Source: a virus. From it: 37,270 nt of DNA. Where the stretch lies: positions 1 to 37,270 of IMG/VR virus record IMGVR_UViG_3300044620_000180. One strand, given 5' to 3'. Below, piece by piece: positions 37,203-37,270 of the stretch (within the stretch, counting starts at the first letter, position 1; every line of letters begins with the position of its first letter). A model generated the notes under the pieces. The model saw only the letters and a list, made by a program, of their open reading frames with translations. It searched no databases and had not been told where the DNA came from. Position numbers and translations under genes: made by a program.

Positions 37203-37270
37203 GATCAAGCCCCTTTCAATTCGCGATATAAAGCTTGCGCTTCTGAATTTAGATTGTCGACGTATGCATC
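37123..37270. repeat. Right copy of 148-bp terminal overlap
   Basis: It matches 1-148 except at 37249, 37253 and 37267. Together with continuous reading frames through the junction, this indicates a circular map of about 37,122 bp. Confidence 0.93.
37205..37270 (-). CDS. Partial second copy of the small acidic protein gene
   Basis: This is the C-terminal 21 codons and stop of the gene complete at 83-271. It differs there by three bases: one silent, and two that change Ser to Ala and Asp to Asn. The rest of the gene lies beyond the window end, i.e. at the window start on the circle. Confidence 0.85.
   Translation of the reverse strand, partial: DAYVDNLNSEAQALYRELKGA

Noticed and set aside
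1-37270. True terminal direct repeat as in T7-like genomes
   Set aside because: The repeat is only 148 bp, its copies differ, and genes read straight through the junction; an assembly overlap of a circular map explains it better.
1-37270. tRNA genes, CRISPR arrays, integrase or attachment sites
   Set aside because: I looked for T-arm patterns, regularly spaced repeats and recombinase motifs on both strands by eye and found none; a tRNAscan or HMM search would be decisive.

Overview
The window holds one essentially complete genome of a lytic, podovirus-type tailed phage, plus a 148-bp overlap. Bases 1-148 recur at 37123-37270 with three mismatches, so the molecule closes into a circle of about 37,122 bp. 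The evidence for a podovirus is a portal, adaptor, nozzle and internal ejection proteins, with no tape measure, sheath or tail-tube genes. A nested i-spanin/o-spanin pair, lipoproteins and signal peptides point to a Gram-negative host. Good sigma70-type promoters and AGGAGG-type ribosome sites, with no phage RNA polymerase, mean that host RNA polymerase transcribes it. I see no integrase, lysogeny repressor system, tRNA or CRISPR array.

The genome has four transcription blocks served by two divergent control regions. Control region 1 (about 272-709) has a leftward promoter at 319-346, a rightward promoter at 675-703, and between them an array of TGTGGGTCAT-like direct and inverted repeats with an AT-rich stretch. 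This is a candidate origin or operator cluster. Control region 2 (28784-28868) has two back-to-back promoters whose -35 boxes overlap.

Block D (rightward, 710-25548) is the late/virion block. In order it holds a small ribbon-helix-helix-like protein, terminase genes, an HNH endonuclease, the portal, three fibre genes with small helpers (unusually placed before the scaffold), scaffold, major capsid protein, decoration-like and tiny basic proteins, adaptor, nozzle, a fibre-tip protein, a cupin, three ejection proteins and a lysis cassette (GH19 endolysin, holin candidate, nested spanins). Block A (leftward, 28783-25514) holds a VRR-NUC nuclease, a helix-turn-helix protein, an NrdR-like zinc ribbon, an SNF2-type helicase, a secreted protein and several small proteins. 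Block B (rightward, 28869-35090) is the replication module: a Cas4-like/DUF2800-type nuclease, a probable ssDNA-binding protein, a structured RNA element, family A DNA polymerase and a primase-helicase. Block C (leftward, 271 through the junction to 35210) holds eight small, mostly unknown proteins, including a Cys-rich DUF7227-like protein and a 28-residue membrane microprotein. It ends at a hairpin terminator at 35085-35125.

The most interesting signals are: the layered RNA structure immediately upstream of the DNA polymerase, whose last stem contains the only Shine-Dalgarno-like GGAG; the repeat/operator array in control region 1; two promoters whose predicted start sites fall exactly on an ATG, suggesting leaderless mRNAs; and an apparent ATT start codon at 22804.
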